A stretch of 64,000 bases of DNA from Methylobacterium sp. 2A (lineage in GTDB: Bacteria > Pseudomonadota > Alphaproteobacteria > Rhizobiales > Beijerinckiaceae). Below the pieces are notes generated by a model. That model saw only the letters and a list, made by a program, of their open reading frames with translations. It did no database searches and was not told the DNA's origin. This document shows, in pieces, positions 43,701-51,272 of the stretch. The stretch spans positions 62,001 to 126,000 of the forward strand of contig NZ_VUOK01000058.1 in assembly GCF_009806555.1 (NCBI RefSeq), written 5' to 3'. Within the stretch, counting starts at the first letter, position 1. Each line of letters begins with the position of its first letter. The position numbers were made by a program, and so were the translations under genes.

Positions 43701-44470
43701 AGGCGATGCTGAAGCAGATCGTGGAGGAGCGCTGGTTCAACCCGAAGGCGGTGATCGGCTTCTGGCCGGCCAACAGCGTCGGCGACGACATCGTGCTCTA
43801 CACCGGCGAGAGCCGGTCGGAGCGGCTCGCCACCTTCCACGGGCTGCGCCAGCAGCTCTCGAAGCGCGACGGGCGGTCGAACACCTGCCTGTCGGACTTC
43901 GTGGCCCCGGCCGAGACCGGCATCGCCGACTATGTCGGCGGTTTCGTGGTGACGGCCGGCTTGGAGGAGGTGCGGATCGCCGAGCGCTTCGAGCGGGCGA
44001 ACGACGATTACCGGGCGATCCTCGTGAAGGCGCTCGCCGACCGCATCGCCGAGGCGTTTGCCGAGCGGATGCACGAGCGGGTGCGTAAGGAGTTCTGGGG
44101 CTACGCGGCCGATGAGGCCTACGCCCCCGAGGAGCTGGTGCTGGAGAAGTACGACGGCATCCGCCCGGCCCCGGGCTACCCGGCCCAGCCCGATCACACT
44201 GAGAAGACGACCCTGTTCGACCTGCTCAAGGCCGAGAGCCGGATCGGTGTGAAGCTCACCGAGTCCTACGCGATGTGGCCGGGCTCGTCGGTGTCGGGGA
44301 TCTACATCGCCCATCCGGAGGCGCATTATTTCGGCGTCGCCAAGGTGGAGCGGGATCAGGTCGAGGATTACGCCGCCCGCAAGGGGATGGATGTCCGCGA
44401 GGTCGAGCGCTGGCTCGGGCCGATCCTGAACTACGACCCGGCGCGGTATCTGGCGGAGGCCGCAGAGTAG
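40718..44470 (+). CDS. metH: Cobalamin-dependent methionine synthase
   Basis: This 1250-residue four-module enzyme moves the methyl group of methyl-tetrahydrofolate through cobalamin to homocysteine. Homocysteine module, about 15-335, with zinc ligands in GLNCALGAREM and NMVGGCCGTTPDH. Pterin module, about 355-620, with NVGERTNVTGSAKFRKLI. B12 cap and binding modules, about 650-890, with the axial His771 in GDVHDIGKNIVG. Reactivation (SAM) module, about 900-1250, with RPAPGYPAQPDHTEKTTLF. The frame is open upstream, but the ATG at 40718 gives the family start. All modules are present and intact. Confidence 0.97.
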   Translation: MTAFAPVDGTEIAKALRQRAAEKILVLDGAMGTVIQRLKFSEEDFRGERFKDHGHDQKGNNDLLILTQPDAIRQIHLDYFLAGADVCETNTFSGTTIAQADYGMESIIHELNAEGARLAREAARLAEEKDGRRRFVAGAIGPTNRTLSISPDVNNPGFRAVTFDQVKQAYVEQIRGLIDGGAELILIETIFDTLNAKAAVAAAWQVFEETGIRLPIQISGTITDLSGRTLSGQTPAAFWHSLRHAEPLTFGLNCALGAREMRGHIAELSRICDTLVCAYPNAGLPNEFGLYDESPEAMGKLVGEFAESGLVNMVGGCCGTTPDHIRAIAEAVAGKAPRPIPEIPRLMRLSGLEPFVLTPEIPFVNVGERTNVTGSAKFRKLITNGDYAAALDVARDQVAAGAQVIDVNMDEGLLDSQKAMVEFLNLVAAEPDIARVPVMVDSSKFEVIEAGLKCIQGKPIVNSISMKEGKQKFIEAAKVCRSYGAAVVVMAFDEQGQADSYARKVEICTKAYRILTEQVGFPPEDIIFDPNIFAVATGIEEHNPYGVAFIEATRTIRETLPHAHISGGVSNLSFAFRGNEPVREAMHAVFLFHAIKAGMDMGIVNAGQLAVYDEIPAELRELCEDVVLNRRDDSTERLLEAAERFKTGASAQAKTADLSWREAPVEKRIEHALVNGITEYIVADTEEARKQAERPLHVIEGPLMAGMNVVGDLFGSGKMFLPQVVKSARVMKQAVAYLEPFMEEEKRANGGDGKRQAAGKVLMATVKGDVHDIGKNIVGVVLACNNYEIIDLGVMVPAAKILETAKTEKVDIVGLSGLITPSLDEMVHVAGEMEREGLDVPLLIGGATTSRVHTAVKIHPAYAKGQAVYVTDASRAVGVVSSLISKETRGPTIEKVRAEYAKVADAHKRSEADKQRLPLPKARANAFRIDWSSYKPAKPTFTGTRVYGSYEVADLVPYIDWTPFLQTYEFKGRFPAILDDPEQGPAARALYEDAQAMLKQIVEERWFNPKAVIGFWPANSVGDDIVLYTGESRSERLATFHGLRQQLSKRDGRSNTCLSDFVAPAETGIADYVGGFVVTAGLEEVRIAERFERANDDYRAILVKALADRIAEAFAERMHERVRKEFWGYAADEAYAPEELVLEKYDGIRPAPGYPAQPDHTEKTTLFDLLKAESRIGVKLTESYAMWPGSSVSGIYIAHPEAHYFGVAKVERDQVEDYAARKGMDVREVERWLGPILNYDPARYLAEAAE

Positions 44471-44483
44471 GGGCGGGGCACCG

Positions 44484-44578
44484 CCGTCATCGCGAGCATA
44501 GCGAAGCGACCCCAGGGCAGCGCGACATCGGTCAGCGTGCCGCCGCCCTGGGTCGCTTCGCTGCTCTCGTAAAGCCAT
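44484..44578. repeat. Dispersed intergenic inverted repeat (copy B)
   Basis: Arms around GCGAAGCGACCCCAGGGC (about 44502-44520) and GCCCTGGGTCGCTTCGCTGC (about 44546-44566) are complementary and could form a hairpin after metH. The arm sequence recurs at 688-722. It may also work as the metH terminator. Confidence 0.6.
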
Positions 44579-44607
44579 CGAACGGTCGGCGCGGTGAGGG
44601 CGCTCCG

Positions 44608-44952
44608 TCAGGCGGCCTTTCCGATCGTGAAATCGACATGCACGGCGTCGTATGGAAACACGATCCGCGCATCGTCCGTCCGATCGAGGAGGCCGGCATT
44701 CAGGAGCGCGTGCACGTCGGCATGCGTGTTCTTCACATCCCGGTCGAGCAACCGCGCCACCGCGCGCAGCGACATGGGTTCCTGGCCCGCCAGGGCCCGG
44801 AGCAGCGCCCAGCGACGCGGCGTGAGGACGGTCCACAGTCCCTCGATAGTCGGAAAAGAGATGAACGCGCCCTGCTTCTCCCCGCGGAAAGCGGCCAGGG
44901 CTCGTGCGCTAGCCTCTTCCACGGAGGAGACGCCGATCGTCACGGTCCTCAT
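44608..44952 (-). CDS. TumA-like HTH antitoxin/regulator
   Basis: This 114-residue winged-helix protein has its DNA-binding segment in TPRRWALLRALAGQEPMSLR and AVARLLDRDVKNTHADVHAL, with a C-terminal strand pair ending FPYDAVHVDFTIGKAA. The ATG at 44952 has GGAGG at the right distance and overlaps the stop of the upstream TumE-like gene by four bases. This order (toxin first, HTH antitoxin second) matches TumE/TumA modules. It probably binds and silences the promoter before 45236. Confidence 0.8.
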   Translation of the reverse strand: MRTVTIGVSSVEEASARALAAFRGEKQGAFISFPTIEGLWTVLTPRRWALLRALAGQEPMSLRAVARLLDRDVKNTHADVHALLNAGLLDRTDDARIVFPYDAVHVDFTIGKAA

Positions 44953-45236
44953 GGCCGCCTCCAAGGTTCGACGTCGGCCCAGAAATCGGCCAGCAGAGCC
45001 TCTGGGCTGACGAAGCTATAGGGGATCTCCCGTCCTCCCATATGCTTATGATCGCCCTTTCCGGCTTCGTTATCGTATCGCAGCACGCACACGCCATCGA
45101 CCACGAGCGCAAGCCTGTACTTGAAGCCGTGGGCACTTTCGCGGACGGGAGTCGGCACGCTCCAGACAACCAGTTCGGCGAAGGACCGCTCAGGGACGAT
45201 CGCGATCCTCTCCCTGAGCAGCAGCTCGGCCTTCAT
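44949..45236 (-). CDS. TumE-like toxin (DUF6516)
   Basis: This 95-residue protein has the TumE-family pattern: ELVVWSVPTPVRESAHGFKY, RLALVVDGVCVLRYDNEAGK, then GDHKHMGGREIPYSFVSPE and a C-terminal LLADFWADVE. The KGDHKH segment is the family's most conserved part and probably the active region. It is full length. The gene ends inside the start of the HTH antitoxin (four-base overlap), so the two are translated together. The toxic mechanism of the family is not well established. Confidence 0.8.
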   Translation of the reverse strand: MKAELLLRERIAIVPERSFAELVVWSVPTPVRESAHGFKYRLALVVDGVCVLRYDNEAGKGDHKHMGGREIPYSFVSPEALLADFWADVEPWRRP

Positions 45237-45367
45237 GATGAGACAGGATGCCGCCGGACGCGCGTGTTGGCAATGTCACCAACAGGCGATGATGTGCTCA
45301 TGGCAGCGATCGTGCCGCTCGCACAGCTCGCGGTGGTGCGTACGATCTGACTCGCGAAAGGCCGCTC

Positions 45368-46372
45368 TCAGCACGTCCCCGCGCCCCGCGTATTCACATA
45401 CAGCGCATAAACCGAGTGCGTCGCCGCCATCAGCAGCAGGTTGCGGTTGCGCCCGCCGAAGCACAGGTTGGCGCAGCGCTCCGGCAGGCGGATCCGGCCG
45501 ATCGGCTTGGCCTGCGGCGACAGCACCAGTACCCCGTCCTCGGCCTCGCTCATCCCCCAGCCGCACCAGAGATTGCCATCGACATCGGCGCGGAACCCGT
45601 CCGGCGTGCCGGTACCGGCGTCGTAGAACACCCGTCCGTTGGCGGTCTTGGTGCCGGTCTCGACCACGTCGTAGACGCGGATCAGGCGGTTGGGCTTGGC
45701 GCGGGCCTCGATGACGTAGAGCTTCGACTCGTCCGGCGAGAAGCAGAGCCCGTTCGGCCCCGCCACGCCCTCGACCGCGAGGCTGGCTTGGCCCGTCTTC
45801 GGGTCGATCCGGTAGACATTCCCCGGAAGCTCCGGCGCCGCCATCGACTCGTGCGGGCTCGGCCCGAAGGCCGGGTCGGTGAACCAGATCGCGCCGTCGG
45901 AATGGCAGACCACGTCGTTCGGCGAGTTCAGCGGCTTGCCGTCGAACCGGTCCATCAGCGTCGTGATACTGCCGTCGTGCTCCGTACGGGTGACGCTGCG
46001 CGTCGTGTGCTGGCAGGTGATCAGCCGGCCCTGCCGGTCGCGGGTGTTGCCGTTGGCGTAGTTCGACGGCTTGCGGAACACGGAGAGCGCGCCGGAGGCC
46101 TCCTCCCACGTCATGATCCGGTCGTTGACCACGTCGCTGAACAGCAGCGATCCCCGATCGCCGAACCAGACCGGCCCCTCGGCCCAGCGCAGGCCCGTGG
46201 CGACCCGCTCCACGGTCGCGGAGGCGAGGCGGTACTTGGCGAAGGCCGGGTCGAGGATCTCGACGGCGGGGTCGGGCACCCGCTGCGACGGCTCCCACCC
46301 AGCCCCCGCCGCCCGCGCGGCGCCGACGAGGGCCGCTCCGGCGAGCAGCCCCCTGCGCGCGATCAGCGTCAT
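45368..46372 (-). CDS. Exported SMP-30/gluconolactonase-type lactonase
   Basis: This 334-residue beta-propeller hydrolase of the SMP-30/LRE family is likely to open sugar-acid lactones. The N-terminus MTLIARRGLLAGAALVGAAR has twin arginines and a hydrophobic core, so Tat export to the periplasm is likely. Metal-site and propeller motifs: GLRWAEGPVWF (Glu), GKPLNSPNDVVCHSDGAIWF (Asn-Asp), VAGPNGLCFSPDESKLYVIE and GTPDGFRADVDGNLWCGWG (Asp). GGGAGG precedes the ATG at 46372. It is the last gene of a four-gene leftward operon with the dehydratase, MFS carrier and RraA-like aldolase. Confidence 0.88.
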   Translation of the reverse strand: MTLIARRGLLAGAALVGAARAAGAGWEPSQRVPDPAVEILDPAFAKYRLASATVERVATGLRWAEGPVWFGDRGSLLFSDVVNDRIMTWEEASGALSVFRKPSNYANGNTRDRQGRLITCQHTTRSVTRTEHDGSITTLMDRFDGKPLNSPNDVVCHSDGAIWFTDPAFGPSPHESMAAPELPGNVYRIDPKTGQASLAVEGVAGPNGLCFSPDESKLYVIEARAKPNRLIRVYDVVETGTKTANGRVFYDAGTGTPDGFRADVDGNLWCGWGMSEAEDGVLVLSPQAKPIGRIRLPERCANLCFGGRNRNLLLMAATHSVYALYVNTRGAGTC

Positions 46373-46422
46373 GTCGCCTCCCTGTAATGCAGGTCCGCCG
46401 CTCTCCGGCGGCTCGGACCAGG

Positions 46423-48153
46423 TCAGTGAATCTCGGGTTCTGGGATGCCGCCCGCGCCCTCCAGGAAATCGAAGTCGCAACCCTCATGGGCCTGCCGCAC
46501 GTGCTGGGCGAACAGGCGGTTGTAGCCCCGTGGATAGGCCCGGTCCGGCGGGCGGAACGCCTTCACGCGCTCGGCGATCTCGGCATCGTCGATATGCAGG
46601 TGGATCCGTCGCCCGGGCACGTCGACCGTGATGAGATCGCCGTTGCGCACGGCAGCGAGTGGGCCGCCGGCCGCCGATTCCGGCGAGACGTGCAGGATGC
46701 AGGCGCCGTAGCTCGTGCCGCTCATCCGCGCGTCCGAGATCCGGACCATGTCGCGCACGCCCTGCCGGAGCAGCACCTTCGGGATCGGCAGCATCCCCCA
46801 TTCCGGCATGCCGGGTCCGCCGATCGGGCCGGCATTGCGCAGGATCATCACGTGGTCGGGGGTGACGTCGAGGTCGAGGTCGTTCACCGCCGCGTTCATC
46901 GCGTCGTAATCGTCGAAGACCAGAGCCGGGCCGGTATGCTGGAGGAAGCGCGGGTCGGCGGCCGGCGGCTTGATCACGCAGCCGTCGGGGGCGAGGTTGC
47001 CGTAGAGGATCGCGGTGCCGCCCATGGCGACGATCGGCTGGTCCAGCGGGCGGATCACGTCGTCGTTGTAGACCCGGATGCCGGCGAGCCCGTCGCCGAT
47101 CGTGCCGCCGGTGACCGAGCGGGCGTCGAGGTGGAGTAGGGGGGAGAGCCGCGCCATCAGTGCCCGGATCCCGCCCGCGATGTGGAAATCCTCCATCAGC
47201 CACTGACCGGAGGGCCGCAGGTTCGCGATCACCGGCACCTTCTGAGCGAACTCATCGAACTCGGTGAGCTTCACCGGGATGCCGGCCCGGCCCGCCATGG
47301 CGACGAGATGGATCATCGCGTTGGTCGAGCCGGCGAGCGCGTTGTGGACCACCAGCGCGTTGTCGATGGACCGCCGGTCGAGGATGTCGGAGGGTTTCAG
47401 GTCCTCCCAGATCATCTCGACGATCCGCCGGCCGCAGGCGCCGGCCATGCGGGGATGGTCGGCATCCGCCGCCGGGATCGAGGCCGCGCCCGGCAGGGTG
47501 AGCCCTAAGGCCTCGGCGATCGACGTCATCGTCGAGGCGGTGCCCATGGTCATGCAGGTGCCGGCCGAGCGGGCGATGCCCGCCTCCATGTCGTTCCATT
47601 CCTGCGTGGTGATGTTCCCGGCTTCCTTCTCGGCCCAGTACTTCCACACGTCCGAGCCCGAACCGAGGATCGTCCCGCCGAAATGGCCGCGCATCATCGG
47701 CCCGGCCGGCAGGAAGATCATCGGCAGGTTCATCGAGATCCCGCCCATTACGGTGCCGGGCGTGGTCTTGTCGCAGCCGCCCATCAGCACCGCCCCGTCC
47801 ACGGGATGCTGGCGCAGCAGTTCCTCCACCTCCATGGCGAGGAGGTTGCGGTAGAGCATCGTGGTCGGCTTCACGAAGTTTTCCGACAGCGAGAGCGCCG
47901 GCAGCTCGATCGGGAAGCCGCCCGCCTGCCAGACGCCGCGCTTCACGTGCTCGACCCGGGCCTTGAAGTGCTGGTGGCAGGGGTTGATGTCGCTCCACGT
48001 GTTGATGATGCCGACCACCGGCTTGTCGCTGAAATCGGCGCGCTCGTAGCCCATCTGGAGCATCCGCGAGCGGTGGCCGAAGCTGCGCAGGTCGGTGGCG
48101 CCGAACCAGCGCTGGCTGCGCAATTCGCCGAGAGTCTTCTTGCGCGCGGTCAT
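46423..48153 (-). CDS. IlvD/Edd family sugar-acid dehydratase
   Basis: This 576-residue Fe-S dehydratase is of the IlvD/Edd family, in the branch that includes L-arabinonate, D-xylonate and galactonate dehydratases. It turns an aldonate into its 2-keto-3-deoxy acid. Cluster ligands are visible in NTWSDINPCHQHFK, LMGGCDKTTPGTVMG and SAGTCMTMGTASTM. The C-terminal catalytic region is MVRISDARMSGTSYGACILH. The sequence matches pentonate dehydratases more than IlvD by pattern, which suits its place between a lactonase and an acid transporter. The ATG at 48153 is used. The exact substrate is open. Confidence 0.88.
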   Translation of the reverse strand: MTARKKTLGELRSQRWFGATDLRSFGHRSRMLQMGYERADFSDKPVVGIINTWSDINPCHQHFKARVEHVKRGVWQAGGFPIELPALSLSENFVKPTTMLYRNLLAMEVEELLRQHPVDGAVLMGGCDKTTPGTVMGGISMNLPMIFLPAGPMMRGHFGGTILGSGSDVWKYWAEKEAGNITTQEWNDMEAGIARSAGTCMTMGTASTMTSIAEALGLTLPGAASIPAADADHPRMAGACGRRIVEMIWEDLKPSDILDRRSIDNALVVHNALAGSTNAMIHLVAMAGRAGIPVKLTEFDEFAQKVPVIANLRPSGQWLMEDFHIAGGIRALMARLSPLLHLDARSVTGGTIGDGLAGIRVYNDDVIRPLDQPIVAMGGTAILYGNLAPDGCVIKPPAADPRFLQHTGPALVFDDYDAMNAAVNDLDLDVTPDHVMILRNAGPIGGPGMPEWGMLPIPKVLLRQGVRDMVRISDARMSGTSYGACILHVSPESAAGGPLAAVRNGDLITVDVPGRRIHLHIDDAEIAERVKAFRPPDRAYPRGYNRLFAQHVRQAHEGCDFDFLEGAGGIPEPEIH

Positions 48154-48170
48154 TGCAATGCCTTTCCGTC

Positions 48171-49514
48171 TCACGCGTTCGGGCGGACGGCGCCGGGCGC
48201 GCCCGCCTCCGCGGCCGGCGCCTGCGGGCGGATCGACACGAAGGCCAGGACCGCCGAGGCCAGCGCGCAGCCCGCCAGGAAGTAGAGCCCGGCCTCATAG
48301 GTGCCGGTCGTATCCTTCAGCCAGCCCAGGACATAGGGGCCGACGAAGCCACCGAGATTGCCGATCGCGTTGATCAGCGCGATGCCGCCGGCCGCGGCCG
48401 GGCCCGACAGGAACTCCGCCGGCAGGGGCCAGAAGGCCGGCTTGGTGCCGTAGAGCCCGACGGTCGCCACCGACATCGCGGCGAGCGCCCAGAGGCTGCC
48501 GAGCAGCGGGCCGGAGGCGATGAGTCCGATCGCCGCCACGATCGCCGCGATGACGAAGTGCCAGCGCCGCTCGTTGCGCCGGTCCGACGACCAGCTCCAC
48601 GAGACCATGCCGATCGTCCCGACGATGTAGGGAACCGCGGTGGCAAGACCGGTCTCCCAGTCGGTGAGCTTCAGGCTCTTGAGGATCGGCGGCATGAAGA
48701 AGGTGATGCCGTAGGTCGCCGTGACGATGGTGAAGTAGATCGCCGCGAGCGTCAGCACCCGGCTATCGGTGAGCGCCTGCCGGAGGGTGAAGTGCCCGTG
48801 CGTCTTCACGGAGCTCCGGCGCTCCGCCTCCAGCCTGTCCTCCAGCCAGCGGCGCTCGTCCTCGGCGAGCCATGTCGCCTTGGCGGGCCGGTCGGTCATC
48901 AGCGCGAGGACCACGAAGGCCAGCACGATCGAGGGCGCCGCCTCCAGGATGAACAGCCATTGCCAGCCATGCAGGCCCAACACCCCGTCGAGCTGGAGCA
49001 GCGCCCCGGAGATCACCGCCGTCAGGGCGTTCGAGCCCGGCACCGCCAGGAACAAAGCCGCCACGACCCGGGCCCGATATTTCCGCGGGAACCAGTAGGT
49101 GAAGTACAGGATCATGCCGGGGAAGAAGCCGGCCTCGGCGACGCCGAGCAGGAAGCGCAGCACCAGGAAGCTCACCGGGCCGGCGATGAACGCCATGCCG
49201 CCCGCGACCAGCCCCCAGGTGATCATGATCCGGGCGATCCAGATCCGCGCCCCGGTGCGCTCCAGCAGCACGTTGCTCGGCACCTCGAAGAAGAAGTAGC
49301 CGAGGAAGAAGATGCCGGCGCCCCAGCCGTAGAGGGTCGCCGAGAAGCCGAACTCCCGGTTCAGGCCGAAGGAGGCGAAGCCCACATTCGTCCGGTCCAT
49401 GTAGGCGATGAAGTAGATCACCACGATCAGCGGCAGAAGCCGCCACGAGACCTTGGAGATGGTCCGCCGCTCGATCTCCGGGGCCGCCGAGACTGTTGGA
49501 ATGCCCGCCGCCAT
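48171..49514 (-). CDS. MFS transporter, anion:cation symporter type
   Basis: This 447-residue, 12-helix major-facilitator carrier is of the anion:cation symporter branch (relatives take up tartrate, galactonate, glucarate, phthalate). The first helix region WRLLPLIVVIYFIAYMDRTN and VGFASFGLNREFGFSATLYG are typical of that branch, as is FFFEVPSNVLLERTGARIWI. Its charge type suits import of a sugar acid released in the periplasm by the exported lactonase. It lies 17 bases upstream of the dehydratase and 51 downstream of the RraA-like gene. Confidence 0.88.
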   Translation of the reverse strand: MAAGIPTVSAAPEIERRTISKVSWRLLPLIVVIYFIAYMDRTNVGFASFGLNREFGFSATLYGWGAGIFFLGYFFFEVPSNVLLERTGARIWIARIMITWGLVAGGMAFIAGPVSFLVLRFLLGVAEAGFFPGMILYFTYWFPRKYRARVVAALFLAVPGSNALTAVISGALLQLDGVLGLHGWQWLFILEAAPSIVLAFVVLALMTDRPAKATWLAEDERRWLEDRLEAERRSSVKTHGHFTLRQALTDSRVLTLAAIYFTIVTATYGITFFMPPILKSLKLTDWETGLATAVPYIVGTIGMVSWSWSSDRRNERRWHFVIAAIVAAIGLIASGPLLGSLWALAAMSVATVGLYGTKPAFWPLPAEFLSGPAAAGGIALINAIGNLGGFVGPYVLGWLKDTTGTYEAGLYFLAGCALASAVLAFVSIRPQAPAAEAGAPGAVRPNA

Positions 49515-49565
49515 GACGCCCTCCGCGAATTGTCTTCCGTCCCGGCCTGGACCGGTGCCAAGGGC

Positions 49566-50285
49566 TCAGCGGCCGGTCTGCTTGCGCCACGCGGCGAAGT
49601 CGGCGAGGCTCTGCTCGTCGGTGGCCGGGTAGAGGCCGAGGATCGAGCGGCCCTTGCGGACCTCCTCGGTGACGAAATCCTCGTAGGCCGTCATCTCGAC
49701 GGCCTCGTCGGCGATCTCGTCGGCGAGGTGGGCGGGGATCACCGCGACGCCGTCACCGTCGCCCACGATCACGTCGCCGGGGAAGACCGGAGCATCGCCG
49801 CAACCGATCGGCACGTTGATGTCGATCGCCTGATGGATGGTGAGGTTGGTCGGCGCGGACGGCCGCGCGTGGTAGCTCGGCATGTCGAGGGCGGCGATCT
49901 CGTCGGCATCGCGGAACCCGCCATCGGTCACGAGGCCGGCGCAGCCGCGCACCATCAGCCGCGTCGCCAGGATCGAGCCCGCGGAGGCGGCGCGCGCATC
50001 CTTGCGGCTGTCGATCACGAACACAGCGCCGGGCGGGCATTCCTCCACGGCCTTGCGCTGCGGGTGGGTCCGGTCGCGGAACACGGTGATCGGGTTCAGG
50101 TCCTCGCGGGCCGGCATGTAGCGCAGCGTGAAGGCCTCGCCGACCATGGTGGGGCCGCCCTTCTTCAAGGGCAGGACGCCCTGGATCATCTGATTGCGGA
50201 AGCCGCGCTTGTACAGGGCGGTCATCAGCGTCGCCGTGCTGACGGTCTTCAGCTTGGCGCGCGTCTCCTGCGACAGCCCCGACAT
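49566..50285 (-). CDS. RraA-like aldolase/decarboxylase
   Basis: This 239-residue protein belongs to the RraA / HMG-CHA aldolase family, whose metabolic members cleave 4-hydroxy-2-oxo acids to pyruvate or decarboxylate oxaloacetate, using Mg. Key segment: CAGLVTDGGFRDADEIAALD, with the conserved DGG--RD (Arg and Asp at the metal/substrate site), and later VPIGCGDAPVFPGDVIVGDG. It is longer than E. coli RraA, in keeping with a catabolic role rather than RNase E inhibition. It is the first gene of the leftward operon and faces the GntR regulator across 180 bases. Confidence 0.85.
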   Translation of the reverse strand: MSGLSQETRAKLKTVSTATLMTALYKRGFRNQMIQGVLPLKKGGPTMVGEAFTLRYMPAREDLNPITVFRDRTHPQRKAVEECPPGAVFVIDSRKDARAASAGSILATRLMVRGCAGLVTDGGFRDADEIAALDMPSYHARPSAPTNLTIHQAIDINVPIGCGDAPVFPGDVIVGDGDGVAVIPAHLADEIADEAVEMTAYEDFVTEEVRKGRSILGLYPATDEQSLADFAAWRKQTGR

Positions 50286-50389
50286 CCGCCCATCCTCCCT
50301 GGTCGTCGTGTCGCTCCGCAGCTCGATCCCGCAGGAACCGCCGTGAGCGCCGACTGATATCTTAGGGGTTGAGTAGCATGGGGTTCCTC

Positions 50390-50404
50390 GGCATTGTCAA
50401 TGCC
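50390..50404. promoter_or_regulatory. Palindromic operator, likely for the GntR regulator
   Basis: GGCATTG-T-CAATGCC is a perfect 7-bp inverted repeat around one base. It lies in the spacer between the divergent RraA-like and GntR genes, 105 bases from one start and 62 from the other. The size and placement suit an FCD-subfamily GntR repressor controlling both directions. Confidence 0.6.
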
Positions 50405-50465
50405 TCCGTATGGCGTCAGACAAATCCTGAAATCAACCAAGCGTGTATTGGCCGGAGTAAATCGT

Positions 50466-51155
50466 GTGTCGGCAGGATCGGGCCTGAGCGGCCTCGCAGT
50501 GACGGGTCGGCCGCGCTCCCTCGCGGAGACCGCCTACGACGCCATCGAGCAGATGATCATCAGCCGCCGCCTCGCCCCCGGCGCAATGGTCTCCGAAGGC
50601 GAACTGGGCGAGGAGCTGGCGCTCGGCCGCACCCCGGTGCGCGAGGCGCTGGCGCGGCTCAAGACCATCGGCTTCGTCGAGGTCCATCCGCGCCGGGGCG
50701 TGCTGGTCACACCGGTCGATATCATCACGCATCTCGAACTGCTCGAAGTCCGGCGCCCGCTGGACGAGACGGTGGCGCGCTGCGTGGTCGCGCGTGGCAC
50801 GGACCAGGATCTCGCCGCGCTCACGAACGGCGTCGCCGGGCTGCTCGCCGCCGCCGGGGGCGGGGATCGGGAGACCTATTTCCGCAGCAAGCGGGTGCTG
50901 CACGAGGCGATGGTCCATGCCGCCCACAACGCGACCCTGACCAGCACGATGGCGGCGCTCCACGCCCAGTCCCGGCGCTTCTGGTACACCTACGAGCCGA
51001 CCGCGAGCTTCCTCGACTGCGCCCGGATCCATGAGGGGATCGTGGCCGGCGTGCTGGCCCGCGATGCCGACGCGGCGCTCGCCGGCATCGGGACCCTGTT
51101 CGACTTTCTCGACCGGATGACACGCAGAGCCCTCGACCGGCGGCCGCTCGTCTGA
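50466..51155 (+). CDS. GntR family regulator, FCD subfamily
   Basis: This 229-residue transcription factor has a GntR winged helix at about residues 17-80 (SLAETAYDAIEQMIISRRLA, EGELGEELALGRTPVREALA, HPRRGVLVTP). The FCD effector domain follows (EVRRPLDETVARCVVARG, YFRSKRVLHEAMVHAAHNAT), with metal/ligand-binding His and Asp residues. The frame opens at 50394, but the GTG at 50466 has GGAG eight bases upstream and gives the usual length, whereas the upstream part overlaps the likely operator. It probably responds to a sugar-acid pathway intermediate. Confidence 0.87.
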   Translation: MSAGSGLSGLAVTGRPRSLAETAYDAIEQMIISRRLAPGAMVSEGELGEELALGRTPVREALARLKTIGFVEVHPRRGVLVTPVDIITHLELLEVRRPLDETVARCVVARGTDQDLAALTNGVAGLLAAAGGGDRETYFRSKRVLHEAMVHAAHNATLTSTMAALHAQSRRFWYTYEPTASFLDCARIHEGIVAGVLARDADAALAGIGTLFDFLDRMTRRALDRRPLV

Positions 51156-51272
51156 CAGGTTGACGGCAACCCGCGGGCCTCTATCCTCGGCTGAGATATC
51201 ACCGGCATCTCAGACCGGATCACAGGCCTTTTCGGCCGAGGGCCGCATGGCGGGATCGCCAGGGAGGACGGC

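Noticed and set aside
40136..44836. Very long open frame on the minus strand opposite metH
   Set aside because: It is an antisense shadow of metH and metF caused by high GC; the product has no recognisable domain, and metH is unambiguous.
49566..50285. RNase E inhibitor RraA
   Set aside because: The length, operon context and DGG--RD motif fit the metabolic aldolase/decarboxylase branch better.
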